A stretch of 57,726 nt of DNA from Pseudomonas kairouanensis (GCF_004682055.1 NZ_QUZU01000039.1:1-57726), one strand, 5' to 3'. Positions 41,058 to 49,940 are shown, counted from the stretch's first letter. Program-made: numbers and translations. Notes: generated by a model from the sequence alone, not told the origin.

Positions 41058-42263
41058 TCAGAGGCGCTCAATAATGGTGGCGATACCCATCCCGCCACCC
41101 ACACACAGGGTGGCCAGGCCGTAGCGCTGCTGGCGCGCCTCCAGTTCATCGAGCAGGGTGCCGAGAATCGCGCAGCCGGTGGCGCCCAAGGGGTGGCCCA
41201 TGGCGATGGAGCCGCCGTTGACGTTGACGCGCCCGGCGTCGATGCCCATGTCCTTGATGAACTTGAGCACCACCGAGGCAAACGCTTCGTTGACCTCGAA
41301 CAGATCGATGTCTTCCACCCGCAGACCGGCCTTGGCCAAGGCCTTGCGCGTAGCAGGCGCGGGGCCGGTGAGCATGATGGTCGGGTCGGTGCTGGTAACG
41401 GCCGTGGCAACGATGCGCGCTCGCGGTTGCAGGCCCAGTTCGCGCCCCTTGGCCTCGGAGCCGATCAACATCAGTGCGGCGCCGTCGACAATCCCGGAAC
41501 TGTTGCCCGGCGTATGCACATGCTGGATACGCTCCACATGGCTGTAGACCCGCAACGCGGTTGCGTCGAACCCCATCTGCCCCATCATCTCGAAGCTGGG
41601 CTTGAGCTTGCCCAAGCCTTCCAGGGTGGAGTCGGCGCGAATGAATTCGTCATGGTCCAGCAGCACGATACCGTTCTGGTCCTGCACCGCGATCAGCGAC
41701 TTGTTGAAGGACCCGTCTGCGCGCGCCCGTGCGGCTTTCTGCTGGGAGTGTAGGGCGAAGGCGTCGACGTCCTCGCGGGTAAAGCCTTCCAGCGTGGCGA
41801 TCAAGTCCGCGCCAATGCCCTGGGGCGTGAAGTGGCTGTGCAGGTTGGTGTGCGGGTCGAGCACCCAGGCACCGCCATCGCTGCCCATGGGCACGCGGGA
41901 CATGGACTCGACGCCACCCACCACTACCAGGTCCTCGAAGCCGGAGCGCACTTTCATCGCACCAAGGTTCACCGCTTCCAGGCCTGAGGCGCAGAAGCGG
42001 TTGATTTGTACGCCCGCGACGCTGATGTCCCAGTCCGCCACCAGCGCGGCGGTCTTGGCGATGTCGGCGCCCTGGTCGCCGATGGGGGTGACGCAGCCCA
42101 GGACGATGTCATCGACCTGGTGGGTGTCGAGGTCGCTGCGCCTGGCAAGCGCGGTGAGCAAACCGGCCACCAGGTTTACCGGCTTGACGCTGTGCAAGGC
42201 GCCGTCGGCCTTGCCTTTGCCACGGGGCGTACGTATCGCATCAAAGATCAAAGCCTGGGTCAT
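41058..42263 (-). CDS. Acetyl-CoA C-acyltransferase (thiolase)
   Basis: The 401-residue protein has the nucleophilic Cys91 in NRFCASGLEA, His near 357 in GHPLGATG, and Cys near 387 in CVGGGMG. These three residues complete a thiolase active site. It cleaves 3-ketoacyl-CoA to acetyl-CoA and a shorter acyl-CoA, completing the beta-oxidation cycle with the FadB-like partner downstream. First gene of the operon. Confidence 0.93.
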   Translation of the reverse strand: MTQALIFDAIRTPRGKGKADGALHSVKPVNLVAGLLTALARRSDLDTHQVDDIVLGCVTPIGDQGADIAKTAALVADWDISVAGVQINRFCASGLEAVNLGAMKVRSGFEDLVVVGGVESMSRVPMGSDGGAWVLDPHTNLHSHFTPQGIGADLIATLEGFTREDVDAFALHSQQKAARARADGSFNKSLIAVQDQNGIVLLDHDEFIRADSTLEGLGKLKPSFEMMGQMGFDATALRVYSHVERIQHVHTPGNSSGIVDGAALMLIGSEAKGRELGLQPRARIVATAVTSTDPTIMLTGPAPATRKALAKAGLRVEDIDLFEVNEAFASVVLKFIKDMGIDAGRVNVNGGSIAMGHPLGATGCAILGTLLDELEARQQRYGLATLCVGGGMGIATIIERL

Positions 42264-42653
42264 GATGTCCTCGAACCGCTGTGGGTGTGTGCCCCTACCT
42301 TAGGCCCGATTGACACGGTTTCAATGACCGATGCGCTCATTGCGTTTGACCCCCTCGCTCGGACGAACGGTAGGCCCCCGTGGCTGCCGCGTGATTAATC
42401 GTTTTAGCTGTCTAGCCAAGGGTCTGGCGCCAAGATGGCGTTAGGCCTCATGTCGTTTTTAGCGCAATTGTGGATTAGCTGATATGAAATGGATCTAAGC
42501 CACGCAGAACGAGGGCTCTAAGGTTGAATCAGTAGGAAGCTGCTGCCGGGTTTTGCTGGAGCAGCCGTAAGAAAAGTGTCACGTCACATCGCGATACTGA
42601 AATTGACCGGCACGCATTTGACGCTCAGGAATAACAACAAAAGGCAGTCAGCC
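42264..42653. other. Intergenic region upstream of the thiolase operon
   Basis: These 390 bp should hold the leftward promoter for the thiolase/FadB-like pair and a rightward one for the small peptide. I found no convincing -35/-10 pair, PsrA-like dyad or RNA gene. Confidence 0.5.
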
Positions 42654-42749
42654 ATGTTCAAACATACGAAAGTACGCCAGGCGGGGCTTATTCTTTTCGC
42701 CACCACATTGATTCTGATCTTGCCCAATTTAACCAAGGTTATCGGGTAA
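42654..42749 (+). CDS. 31-residue single-pass membrane peptide
   Basis: The frame starts MFKHTKVRQAGLI and ends NLTKVIG. A basic N-terminus precedes one hydrophobic stretch (GLILFATTLILILPNL), the layout of small inner-membrane regulatory peptides. AAAGG lies about 10 bp before the ATG. It is too short for routine gene callers; I recall similar hypothetical peptides in related Pseudomonas. Function unknown. Confidence 0.6.
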   Translation: MFKHTKVRQAGLILFATTLILILPNLTKVIG

Positions 42750-42894
42750 CCACTCAACCCTCGTATTACGTGTACACACAGCATCAGGACTGCAGCTTTT
42801 GGCAGCACCTGCCGGGACATTGCTCATAGCGGTCCTGTTGCAGGGGCTGTCTTTTTGCGCGCAAATTTCCGGTATCGTGGGCCCCATCGCCACC

Positions 42895-43719
42895 TTGCAT
42901 CGGGCCCTTCTCTTGAAATCGATCCTCGCCCTCCTCGCCTTGCTGATCGCCCTGCCAGTTTCGGCAGCCCAACTCACCATCGAACTGGACCATGCCAGCA
43001 AGACCTGGCAGACCGCCGAACTGCTCGCGCACCCTGATGCGCAAACCGTACATATCGTTGATGACGTGTCCTACAAGCGCGGCATGACCTATCGCGCCGT
43101 GCCGCTGGCGGTGCTCCTGCCAGGCCTGGCGCCGCAGAGCCATCTGCAAGCCGTTGCCCTGGATGGGTTCGCCGCCGAACTGACGGCCGCCCCCCTGCTG
43201 AAAAAAACCGGCGCCCGCGCCTGGCTCGCGGTGGAAGACCCGGCGCACCCATGGCCTGCGTTGGCGGATGGCAAGCCCAGCGCCGGGCCGTTCTACCTGG
43301 TATGGACCGACCCGCAGGCCGGGCATATCAGCCCGGAGCAGTGGCCGTTCCAGATCTCGGGGATCAAGCAATTGAAGACCGTGGCCGAGCGCTTTCCCGC
43401 GCTGTTGCCCGACCCGAAATTGACGGCCAATGATCCCATCAACCAGGGCTTTGCGCTGTTCCAAAAAAACTGCCTGGCTTGCCACAGGCTCAATGGCGCC
43501 GGGGATGCCCAGGTGGGGCCGGACCTGAATATTCCCTACAACCCCACCGAATATTTCGGCGGGGATTTCCTCAAGCGGTATATCCGCGACCCACAGAGCT
43601 TGCGGCACTGGCCGCAGGCGAAGATGCCGGCGTTTGCTGCCAGCGTACTACCGGACAATGAGCTGGAAATGTTGGTGGGGTATTTGAAGCATATGGCCGG
43701 GCGTAAACCACAACCCTGA
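42895..43719 (+). CDS. Periplasmic cytochrome c protein with N-terminal molybdopterin-oxidoreductase-like domain
   Basis: The protein of about 274 residues has a signal peptide (LLKSILALLALLIALPVSA), a domain of about 140 residues with YRAVPLAVLLPGL resembling Mo-cofactor oxidoreductase or sulfite-oxidase-like segments, then a c-type cytochrome domain with the haem site CLACH and a distal Met in KMPAF. The start is uncertain (TTG at 42895 or GTG at 42877). It should carry electrons in the periplasm; the partner is not evident nearby. Confidence 0.75.
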   Translation: MHRALLLKSILALLALLIALPVSAAQLTIELDHASKTWQTAELLAHPDAQTVHIVDDVSYKRGMTYRAVPLAVLLPGLAPQSHLQAVALDGFAAELTAAPLLKKTGARAWLAVEDPAHPWPALADGKPSAGPFYLVWTDPQAGHISPEQWPFQISGIKQLKTVAERFPALLPDPKLTANDPINQGFALFQKNCLACHRLNGAGDAQVGPDLNIPYNPTEYFGGDFLKRYIRDPQSLRHWPQAKMPAFAASVLPDNELEMLVGYLKHMAGRKPQP

Positions 43720-43736
43720 GATGTGCACAGATTTAA

Positions 43737-43825
43737 TGTGGGAGGGGGCTTGCCCCCGATAGCGGTGGTTCAGCGAATGAAATATCTGCTGACACACAGT
43801 CATCGGGGGCAAGCCCCCTCCCATA
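43737..43825. repeat. REPIN (two inverted REP sequences)
   Basis: TGTGGGAGGGGGCTTGCCCC at the left and its complement at the right enclose about 40 bp of unrelated sequence. The same pair occurs at 51542-51630. No RAYT transposase gene is in this window. Confidence 0.88.
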
Positions 43826-43828
43826 TTG

Positions 43829-44632
43829 TTACTGCTGCTGGACCAAGATAACAGGCGTCGGCGCCACAAACACCTTGGCATGCATTTGCTCATGCCCGCC
43901 GCCACGGCGCATCCCGCGTACCGGGCAAGCGTCGAGGTAATCCAACCCTACCGCCAGCTTCAAATGCCGCTCCGGCCGCGCCAGTTGGTTGGTCACGTCA
44001 AAGCTGTACCAGGCGTCGTCCAGCCAGGCTTCGGCCCAGGCGTGGCTGGCCAGGTGTGCGCTGTCTTCGGTATACAAATAGCCCGACACGTAACGCGCCG
44101 CAATTCCCAGGCTGCGGGCGCAGGCCAGGAATGCGTGGGTATGGTCCTGGCACACACCCGCACGGCCGGCGAAGGCCTCGGCGGCGCTGGTGTCGACTTC
44201 GGTGGCGCCCGGGGTGTAGATCATCGCTTGGTTGAGGGCATGCATCAGGTCAATCAACGCGGTGCGGTCACGACGTTGATGGCAATGCTGTTCAGCAAAC
44301 CCACGCAGAGCGTCATCCGGTTCAGTCAAACGCGTGCTGCGCAGGAACGGGAACGCCGATTGGCTCTCGTGCTCGGCCTCGCGCAACTCGTCGATATCCA
44401 CCTGGCCACGGGCACCGATGATGATGGCGTCGTGGGGTTCGTCCAGGGTCAGCACATGCAGGATATTGCCGAACGGGTCCACCTGGGCGCGCACCGGCCG
44501 TGGCAGGTCGAGTTGCCAGCTCAGGACATGCTGGCGCTCGCTGTCGTGTGGCGTAAGCCGCAGATACTGGATGCTGGCGCGCACCTGGTCGTCGTAGTGG
44601 TAGGTGGTTTCGTGGCTGATGGAGAGTCTCAT
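43829..44632 (-). CDS. Transglutaminase-like cysteine protease
   Basis: The 267-residue protein begins MRLSISHETTYHYDDQVRAS, the N-terminal beta domain. The catalytic triad follows with Cys161 (GVCQDHTHAF), His197 (SHAWAEAW) and Asp212 (SFDVTN). It belongs with the upstream alpha-E and ATP-grasp genes, a set predicted to make and cleave peptide-like bonds. The start overlaps the alpha-E stop (ATGA). Confidence 0.9.
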   Translation of the reverse strand: MRLSISHETTYHYDDQVRASIQYLRLTPHDSERQHVLSWQLDLPRPVRAQVDPFGNILHVLTLDEPHDAIIIGARGQVDIDELREAEHESQSAFPFLRSTRLTEPDDALRGFAEQHCHQRRDRTALIDLMHALNQAMIYTPGATEVDTSAAEAFAGRAGVCQDHTHAFLACARSLGIAARYVSGYLYTEDSAHLASHAWAEAWLDDAWYSFDVTNQLARPERHLKLAVGLDYLDACPVRGMRRGGGHEQMHAKVFVAPTPVILVQQQ

Positions 44633-45579
44633 GCGGCCTCCAGGTAGGAACTGTAGATGGCGTCGCCCAACTGGCGCACCAAGGGGATGAAGTCGGTCAG
44701 CCAGGCGTGCAGGCCTTCCTCCAGGATTTCGTCAATGGCAGTAAAGCGCAGGCGCGCATCCATCTCGGCGGCCAGGCGCTGGGCCGGTCGACCGTTGAGG
44801 CCAGGCAGGCTGGCGAGGATCTGGTCGATTTCTTCGCTGCAGGCGCGCAGGGAGCGCGGCACATCGGCGCGCAACAGCAACAATTCGGCGACTTGCCGGG
44901 CGCCAGGGGCATCGCGATAGATCTCGGTATAGGCCTCGAACGACGACAACGCCCGCAGCAAGGCGCTCCACTGGTAGTAGGCGTGGGCGGTGCCATCGGT
45001 AACGGCTTCGGCCCGGTCGCCGGCCATTTCATAGCGCGCGTCCAGCAGGCGCAGGGTGTTGTCGGCGCGCTCGATAAACGTGCCCAGCCGAATAAAACGG
45101 AACGCATCGTTGCGCATGATGGTGCCGTAGGTGGCGCCGCGAAACAGATGGGAGCGCTCCTTGACCCACTCACAGAACCGGCTCATGCCGTAGCGGCTCA
45201 GGCCCTGCTGGGCGATATCGCGGATATCCAGCCAGGTGGCGTTGATGTTTTCCCACATGTCGGCGGTGATTCGCCCACGCACCGCATGGGCGCTTGCCCG
45301 CGCAGCGCCGAGGCAACTGTAGATGCTGGCCGGGTTGGCCGCGTCCAGGGCAAAAAAATGCAGCAAGCGTTCAGCGTGCAATTGGCCATGACGCTCGTGG
45401 TAGTCGTCCAGGGTGCCGGTGATCAGCAGCGGCATGGCCAACTCGTGCAGACCATCACCGCGCCCGTCCTGGGGCATCAGCGACAGCGAATAACTGACAT
45501 CAAGCATGCGCGCGAGGTTCTCCGCGCGCTCCAGGTAGCGCGACATCCAGTACAAATCCGAGGCAGTTCTACTCAACAT
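44629..45579 (-). CDS. Alpha-E domain protein
   Basis: The 316-residue helical protein begins MLSRTASDLYWMSRYLERAE, the alpha-E signature with conserved Arg/Glu. It contains SHLFRGATYGTIMRNDAFRF and ERADNTLRLLDARY. Alpha-E proteins always accompany circularly permuted ATP-grasp enzymes and are thought to work in peptide bond formation. Second gene of the three-gene operon. Confidence 0.9.
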   Translation of the reverse strand: MLSRTASDLYWMSRYLERAENLARMLDVSYSLSLMPQDGRGDGLHELAMPLLITGTLDDYHERHGQLHAERLLHFFALDAANPASIYSCLGAARASAHAVRGRITADMWENINATWLDIRDIAQQGLSRYGMSRFCEWVKERSHLFRGATYGTIMRNDAFRFIRLGTFIERADNTLRLLDARYEMAGDRAEAVTDGTAHAYYQWSALLRALSSFEAYTEIYRDAPGARQVAELLLLRADVPRSLRACSEEIDQILASLPGLNGRPAQRLAAEMDARLRFTAIDEILEEGLHAWLTDFIPLVRQLGDAIYSSYLEAA

Positions 45580-45585
45580 GGCATT

Positions 45586-46995
45586 TCAGTCCTCTACCAC
45601 CCAGGTGTCTTTGGTGCCGCCGCCCTGGGACGAATTGACCACCAACGAGCCCTCACGCAGCGCCACACGGGTCAAACCGCCGGGCACTACACGGGTTTCC
45701 TTGCCAGACAGCACAAACGGGCGCAGGTCGATATGGCGCGGTGCAATGCCGTTTTCGACAAAGGTCGGGCAGGTGGATAAGCACAGGGTTGGCTGGGCAA
45801 TGTAGGCATGGGGCTTGGCCTTGATGCGGGCACGGAAGGCCTCGATTTCTGCCGCCGTGGACGCCGGGCCCACCAGCATGCCGTAGCCGCCGGAGCCTTG
45901 GGTTTCCTTCACCACCAGGTCCGGCAGGTTGGCCAGTACGTGGGACAGTTCGTCGGGCTTACGGCATTGGAACGTGGGAACGTTCTTCAGGATCGGCTCT
46001 TCATCCAGGTAAAAACGGATCATCTCGGTGACGAAGGGATACACCGATTTGTCGTCCGCCACCCCGGTGCCAATGGCATTGGCCAGCACCACGTTGCCAG
46101 AGCGATAGGCCGCGAGCAGGCCGGGCACGCCGAGCATGGAGGCCGGGTTGAACGCCAGCGGATCGAGGAAGGCGTCGTCCAGGCGGCGGTAGATCACGTC
46201 CACCGCCTTAGGGCCGTCGGTGGTGCGCATGAACACACGGTCGTCGCGCACAAACAGGTCGGCGCCTTCCACCAGTTCCACCCCCATTTCCCGGGCGAGG
46301 AAGGCGTGTTCAAAGAACGCGCTGTTGAAACGGCCAGGGGTCAGCACCACCACGCTGGGGTTATCCAAAGGGCTTGAGCTTTTGAGGGTATCGAGCAACA
46401 GGTTGGGGTAGTGGTCGATGGGTGCGATGCGCTGGGCGGCGAACAGTTCGGGGAACAGGCGCATCATCATCTTGCGGTCTTCGAGCATGTAGCTGACGCC
46501 GCTGGGTGTGCGCAGGTTGTCTTCCAGTACGTAGTAGGTGCCATCGCCATCACGTACGAGATCGACGCCGGAGATGTGGGAATACAGGTCACGGTGCAGA
46601 TTCAGGCCCTGCATCGCCAACTGATACTGCTCGTTGGCCAGCACCTGCTCGGCGGGGATGATCCCGGCCTTGATGATGCGCTGCTCGTGATACAAGTCGG
46701 CGAGGAACATATTCAGCGCCTTGACCCGCTGAATGCAGCCGCGCTCGACAATCCGCCACTCGCTGGCCGGGATGCTGCGCGGGATGGTGTCGAAGGGAAT
46801 CAGGCGCTCGGTGCCCTGTTCATCACCGTACAGCGTGAAGGTGATGCCGGCGCGGTGGAACAGCAAATCGGCTTCGCGCCGGCGCTGGGCCAGCAGTTCA
46901 GCAGGGGTGTCGGCCAACCAGCGGGCGAACTCGCGGTAATGGGGGCGTACCTGCCCTGCCCCATCGTACATTTCGTCGTAATAAGTGCGGATCAT
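45586..46995 (-). CDS. Circularly permuted type 2 ATP-grasp protein
   Basis: The protein of about 469 residues begins MIRTYYDEMYDGAGQVRPHY. It contains DNLRTPSGVSYMLEDRKMM and the ATP-binding VVKETQGSGGYGMLVGP region. The permuted order of ATP-grasp subdomains and the SSQGGGTKDTWVVED ending are family marks. It should ligate a carboxylate to an amine using ATP. AAGGAG lies 6 bp before the ATG at 46995. First gene of the operon. Confidence 0.9.
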   Translation of the reverse strand: MIRTYYDEMYDGAGQVRPHYREFARWLADTPAELLAQRRREADLLFHRAGITFTLYGDEQGTERLIPFDTIPRSIPASEWRIVERGCIQRVKALNMFLADLYHEQRIIKAGIIPAEQVLANEQYQLAMQGLNLHRDLYSHISGVDLVRDGDGTYYVLEDNLRTPSGVSYMLEDRKMMMRLFPELFAAQRIAPIDHYPNLLLDTLKSSSPLDNPSVVVLTPGRFNSAFFEHAFLAREMGVELVEGADLFVRDDRVFMRTTDGPKAVDVIYRRLDDAFLDPLAFNPASMLGVPGLLAAYRSGNVVLANAIGTGVADDKSVYPFVTEMIRFYLDEEPILKNVPTFQCRKPDELSHVLANLPDLVVKETQGSGGYGMLVGPASTAAEIEAFRARIKAKPHAYIAQPTLCLSTCPTFVENGIAPRHIDLRPFVLSGKETRVVPGGLTRVALREGSLVVNSSQGGGTKDTWVVED

Positions 46996-47223
46996 GCCGA
47001 ACTCCTTGTCACCCGGACGCAAGAACCATCGCAAGGCCCGTGCCAGCGGCATAAACACTTAAAAAACAGTGAGTTAAATATATACAGGGATCCATTTGCA
47101 CCGTCCTGGTGCGCAGAAAGCCCGCCGTCCTGTGCCGCGCTTCATCGCAATGCGGGCTTTGACTATCAACAGCATAGTCAGAGTTGATTTCACTGCCCGG
47201 CCGCGTCTGCGGATAATCGCGTC

Positions 47224-47293
47224 CATCGGCTGAACTGCTCCTTCAGCGAAATGCTCTTCCCTTTAGGCCACCCTCATTGGGTGGCTTTTTTTT
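47224..47293 (+). ncRNA. Candidate small RNA (about 70 nt)
   Basis: A promoter-like TTTCAC, 18 bp, GATAAT pair (47188-47217) precedes a stem-loop (GCTGAA ... TTCAGC at 47229-47247), an unpaired linker, and a strong terminator hairpin ending in eight T. No plus-strand protein gene exists for kilobases upstream to need this terminator. No known family was recognised; entirely predictive. Confidence 0.4.
47267..47293 (+). terminator. Plus-strand intrinsic terminator
   Basis: GCCACCC and GGGTGGC around a 5-base loop are followed by a run of eight T. Directional for the plus strand only. Confidence 0.85.
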
Positions 47294-47341
47294 GGTGCTG
47301 AAAAACACAGCGCAAGTTCCAAAAACTTTTCCCACGCCACA

Positions 47342-47372
47342 AACAAAATCGGCCGACCCAAAGGTCAGCCGA
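47342..47372 (-). terminator. Terminator of the RraB-like gene
   Basis: On the minus strand TCGGCTGACC and GGTCGGCCGA pair around TTTG, followed by TTTTGTTT. It lies 22 bp after the stop of the gene at 47394. Confidence 0.8.
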
Positions 47373-47393
47373 TACGCTGTGTTTCTCATAACG

Positions 47394-47735
47394 CTACATG
47401 GGTAAACCACGCACCTCCTGCTTGACGCCCCAGCCCTCGATGATCCCGCCCAGCGGCTCGACCACCGCCCCAAAGTCTTGCTCGAAGTCTCCTATGCCGT
47501 CGTAGGTGGCGAACATGATTTTGCTCAGTTCCAGGTACCAGGCGCCGTCGTCGCGCGCGCTGACCTGAGCATTGAGGGATTCCCCGCGAAACTCACCCGC
47601 CGCCCTGCGCGCCCGTTCCTCATCCGGGAAAATGGCGTAGAACTCGATGGGGTGGAAACGTGAGAAGTCGAAACCGCCTTCTTTCATGCGGCGCAGAACG
47701 TTGGTGCTGATGTCTTCTTGATAGGCTGTGCTCAT
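47394..47735 (-). CDS. RraB-like (ribonuclease E inhibitor B) family protein
   Basis: The 113-residue protein begins MSTAYQEDISTNVLRRMKEG. The GFDFSRFHPIEFYAIFPDEERA ... GEFRGE pattern matches the RraB domain. In Escherichia coli RraB binds RNase E and limits mRNA decay; whether this protein does so in Pseudomonas is not known. GAGGAGC at 7 bp supports the start at 47735. Confidence 0.8.
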   Translation of the reverse strand: MSTAYQEDISTNVLRRMKEGGFDFSRFHPIEFYAIFPDEERARRAAGEFRGESLNAQVSARDDGAWYLELSKIMFATYDGIGDFEQDFGAVVEPLGGIIEGWGVKQEVRGLPM

Positions 47736-47948
47736 GAAAAGTGCTCCTCTAACCGATGGATAGACTTTCCGTGCTTCCCGAAGCCCGCGCCGTACTGGCG
47801 CAGGGACTACGGCAATAACATCACCGCTGGAAAACAAGCATGTAGCTGACAAGACCAGACCTTAGCGATTCATTCGCTGATCTCGATTGCAGAGTAGCGC
47901 GAAGCTTTCACCTCCACCAGCGGCGCTTTAAAGACATACAGGGATTGT

Positions 47949-48185
47949 TCAGGCGGCAGGCGAGATGTCGAGGATTTGGATACTGTTCTGGTCTTTGAGG
48001 ATCTTGACCGTCGGCTCGGGTTTGCGACCTTCCAGGTCATTGAGGTCCAGCTCGGCGGCAACAGGCACCAGTTTGTTGCGGATCATGTGCGCAGCGTCTT
48101 CAAGGCTGGGCTTTTGATCGCAGGTCACCTGCTCCACGGCGGTCTCGCCATGATCATCAACGAAGGTAATTTGCCACTTTTGCAT
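47949..48185 (-). CDS. Small hypothetical protein, 78 aa
   Basis: The protein begins MQKWQITFVDDHGETAVEQV and looks like a small beta-alpha-beta domain with an acidic central helix (DQKPSLEDAAHMIRNKLVP). GAGGAGG is 5 bp before the ATG at 48185. I recognise no family; conserved-looking composition and the strong ribosome site support it as real. Confidence 0.75.
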   Translation of the reverse strand: MQKWQITFVDDHGETAVEQVTCDQKPSLEDAAHMIRNKLVPVAAELDLNDLEGRKPEPTVKILKDQNSIQILDISPAA

Positions 48186-48288
48186 CAGTGCCTCCTCGAT
48201 TAAGCCCATGTGTGGGCTTACCTCTATCTGGACCTTGAGGGCTCGCCAAACGTTCCACTCAAGGCCCTGGACACCTGATCAACTGCGC

Positions 48289-48894
48289 TTACTTTTCAGC
48301 GTGATCCTTGAGGGCTTTCAAGGTGTTGAACGGCGCGTCCACCACGAACTTGTTGGCCAACCACGACGGCACGCTGCCGCCTGGCTCGGTGTGCACCTGG
48401 TAGGTGACTTCAGTGAGGTTGTCGCCTTTGGGAACCAGCTTCCAGAAACCTTCTACCTGGGCCACCCGTACGTAGCCTTTTTCTTCAGGCTTGTAGGTCG
48501 GTACACCCTGCAATGTGCGGGTGACGCTGCCGTCGGCATTCTTGGTGGTGGTGACATGGATATACGAGTCACGGTCGGTCACCGGGAACGGCGCCTTGAA
48601 TTGGGTGTATGTCCAAGCCTCATCGCCCTTCTTGTCGATGAGCTTTTGCGACTTGCACTCGTGGATCCACGAGCAGGCACCGGCTACGTCTTCCTGCAGG
48701 GCCTGGATCTTGGCGACAGGCGCCTTGATGGTGGTCACGCCGCGATAGGCCTTGTATTTGGAGCCGGCCACTTCGCTCAGGGAAACCTTGATACCGTCTT
48801 CGTCCTTGGCAACCTGCCAATCCTCAGCCTGGGCAGTGGCCGCAAACAACACCGTAAAACCGCACAGCACAGCCATTCGTTTCAGCGAACCCAT
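48289..48894 (-). CDS. START domain-containing protein (secreted)
   Basis: The protein has about 201 residues. A signal peptide (MGSLKRMAVLCGFTVLFAATAQA) precedes a START-like lipid-binding fold: KVSLSEVAGSKYKAYRG, then the VTDRDSYIHVTT strand, then WKLVPKGDNLTEVTYQVH. It should bind a hydrophobic ligand in the periplasm; the ligand is unknown. AAGGA precedes the ATG. Two Cys (ACSWIHECK) may form a disulphide. Confidence 0.82.
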   Translation of the reverse strand: MGSLKRMAVLCGFTVLFAATAQAEDWQVAKDEDGIKVSLSEVAGSKYKAYRGVTTIKAPVAKIQALQEDVAGACSWIHECKSQKLIDKKGDEAWTYTQFKAPFPVTDRDSYIHVTTTKNADGSVTRTLQGVPTYKPEEKGYVRVAQVEGFWKLVPKGDNLTEVTYQVHTEPGGSVPSWLANKFVVDAPFNTLKALKDHAEK

Positions 48895-48935
48895 TGTTGT
48901 ATTCCTTATTGTTGAAGTTCCGATAGTAGAGCCCA

Positions 48936-49190
48936 TCAAGCCGCCGTCATCTGCTCCCACCAGCCGATCAAGCGGATCGCATCAGCCTGGTCGGTGCCGC
49001 AGACCTCAATGTCCGCCTTGAAATCGCTGCACACCGCCGGTCGCTCCGGTTGCCCGAACAACTGGCACAGCTGTTCGACTGACAGGTGCAGGCAGCGTTC
49101 ACCCGCAGGTTTGCCGTTGGGCATTCCCGGTAAGGGCGAACTGATGGAGGGGGCGATGCAGCAGGCGCCACAGCCTTCACGGCAATTCAT
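48936..49190 (-). CDS. YkgJ family cysteine cluster protein
   Basis: The 84-residue protein begins MNCREGCGACCIAPSIS, then ...RCLHLSVEQLCQLFGQPERPAVCSDF. The eight-Cys arrangement C-x3-C-x2-CC ... C ... C is the zinc/iron-chelating YkgJ family. Function of the family is uncertain; it may bind metal for a partner enzyme. It lies 41 bp upstream of the START gene on the same strand. Confidence 0.85.
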   Translation of the reverse strand: MNCREGCGACCIAPSISSPLPGMPNGKPAGERCLHLSVEQLCQLFGQPERPAVCSDFKADIEVCGTDQADAIRLIGWWEQMTAA

Positions 49191-49353
49191 GACCAGCAGG
49201 TCCTCGACGACTCAATGTGGATGGCTGGGCTAGAGTACGCCCTTAAACAGCCGTTTTAAAATGGTCTAACAGGGGTTTTTCGCGGAAAACAAAGGTGACT
49301 GACCAGTCTGCGACACACGGTCGAAGCCCTACGTCACGTTTGCGCTGAAAGCT

Positions 49354-49836
49354 TTACTGTTTGAACTCGAATTCCAGCGCTGCGCCTTCCACGTCGCGCC
49401 GCTCTTCGTTGCGCAACTGCAGTTTCATCTCATTGCTGAGCAGGCGGCCGTTGATCTGGAAGGCACTGTTGTCGGCAGGCTTTTCGCCAAACATCGGCGG
49501 CAGCAACGGCACACTCTTGGGTTTGGGCACGGTGCCGAGGGGTTGCAAGTGCCTGACCATGTCCGAAGGCAGGGTCAGGTCCAACTGTGCCGGGGGCAAT
49601 TGTGTCTGCGCCACTTCACGGGACGACTGGGTCTTGGCCGCACGCTTTTTGACCGTGGCGTTTTTTTTCTTTGCTTCAGGGGCTTTTTTGGCCGGGGCCG
49701 GTTTCTTCGCGGGCGTTTTTTGCTGGGTGCTGGCGGTGGGCTTGTCTGGCGTCACAGGCGATGCCGCCAGCACGGTGCCGACGTTACACAGGCTTAACAG
49801 GCCAATCACCACGGCAGCACGAAAAATAGAGGTCAT
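49354..49836 (-). CDS. Exported Lys/Ala-rich protein of unknown function
   Basis: A signal peptide (SIFRAAVVIGLLSLCNVGTVLAA) is followed by a low-complexity Lys/Ala/Pro region (KTPAKKPAPAKKAPEAKKKN) and a short C-terminal domain (FQINGRLLSNEMKLQL). The basic repeat may bind acidic polymers or LPS. The start at 49836 gives the signal peptide. No specific family was recognised. Confidence 0.7.
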   Translation of the reverse strand: MTSIFRAAVVIGLLSLCNVGTVLAASPVTPDKPTASTQQKTPAKKPAPAKKAPEAKKKNATVKKRAAKTQSSREVAQTQLPPAQLDLTLPSDMVRHLQPLGTVPKPKSVPLLPPMFGEKPADNSAFQINGRLLSNEMKLQLRNEERRDVEGAALEFEFKQ

Positions 49837-49940
49837 ATCGCCAACAGCATTAACGGCAGAGGGCCATATGCTCGCTTGTTGTGCGCGGCATGACAAGCCT
49901 GGTGATTAGCCAGCTATCGGAGTTACGCCCGTGGCGGGGC

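Larger units (their letters stand above)
47059..47393. other. Intergenic region with two terminators and a candidate small RNA
   Basis: The interval separates two leftward genes. It holds a plus-strand terminator, a possible plus-strand promoter and the RraB-gene terminator. No open frame is convincing. Confidence 0.6.

Noticed and set aside
47870..48061. Minus-strand frame overlapping the small gene at 47949
   Set aside because: It is an alternative phase of a gene with a strong ribosome site, and has a Ser/Arg-rich shadow composition.
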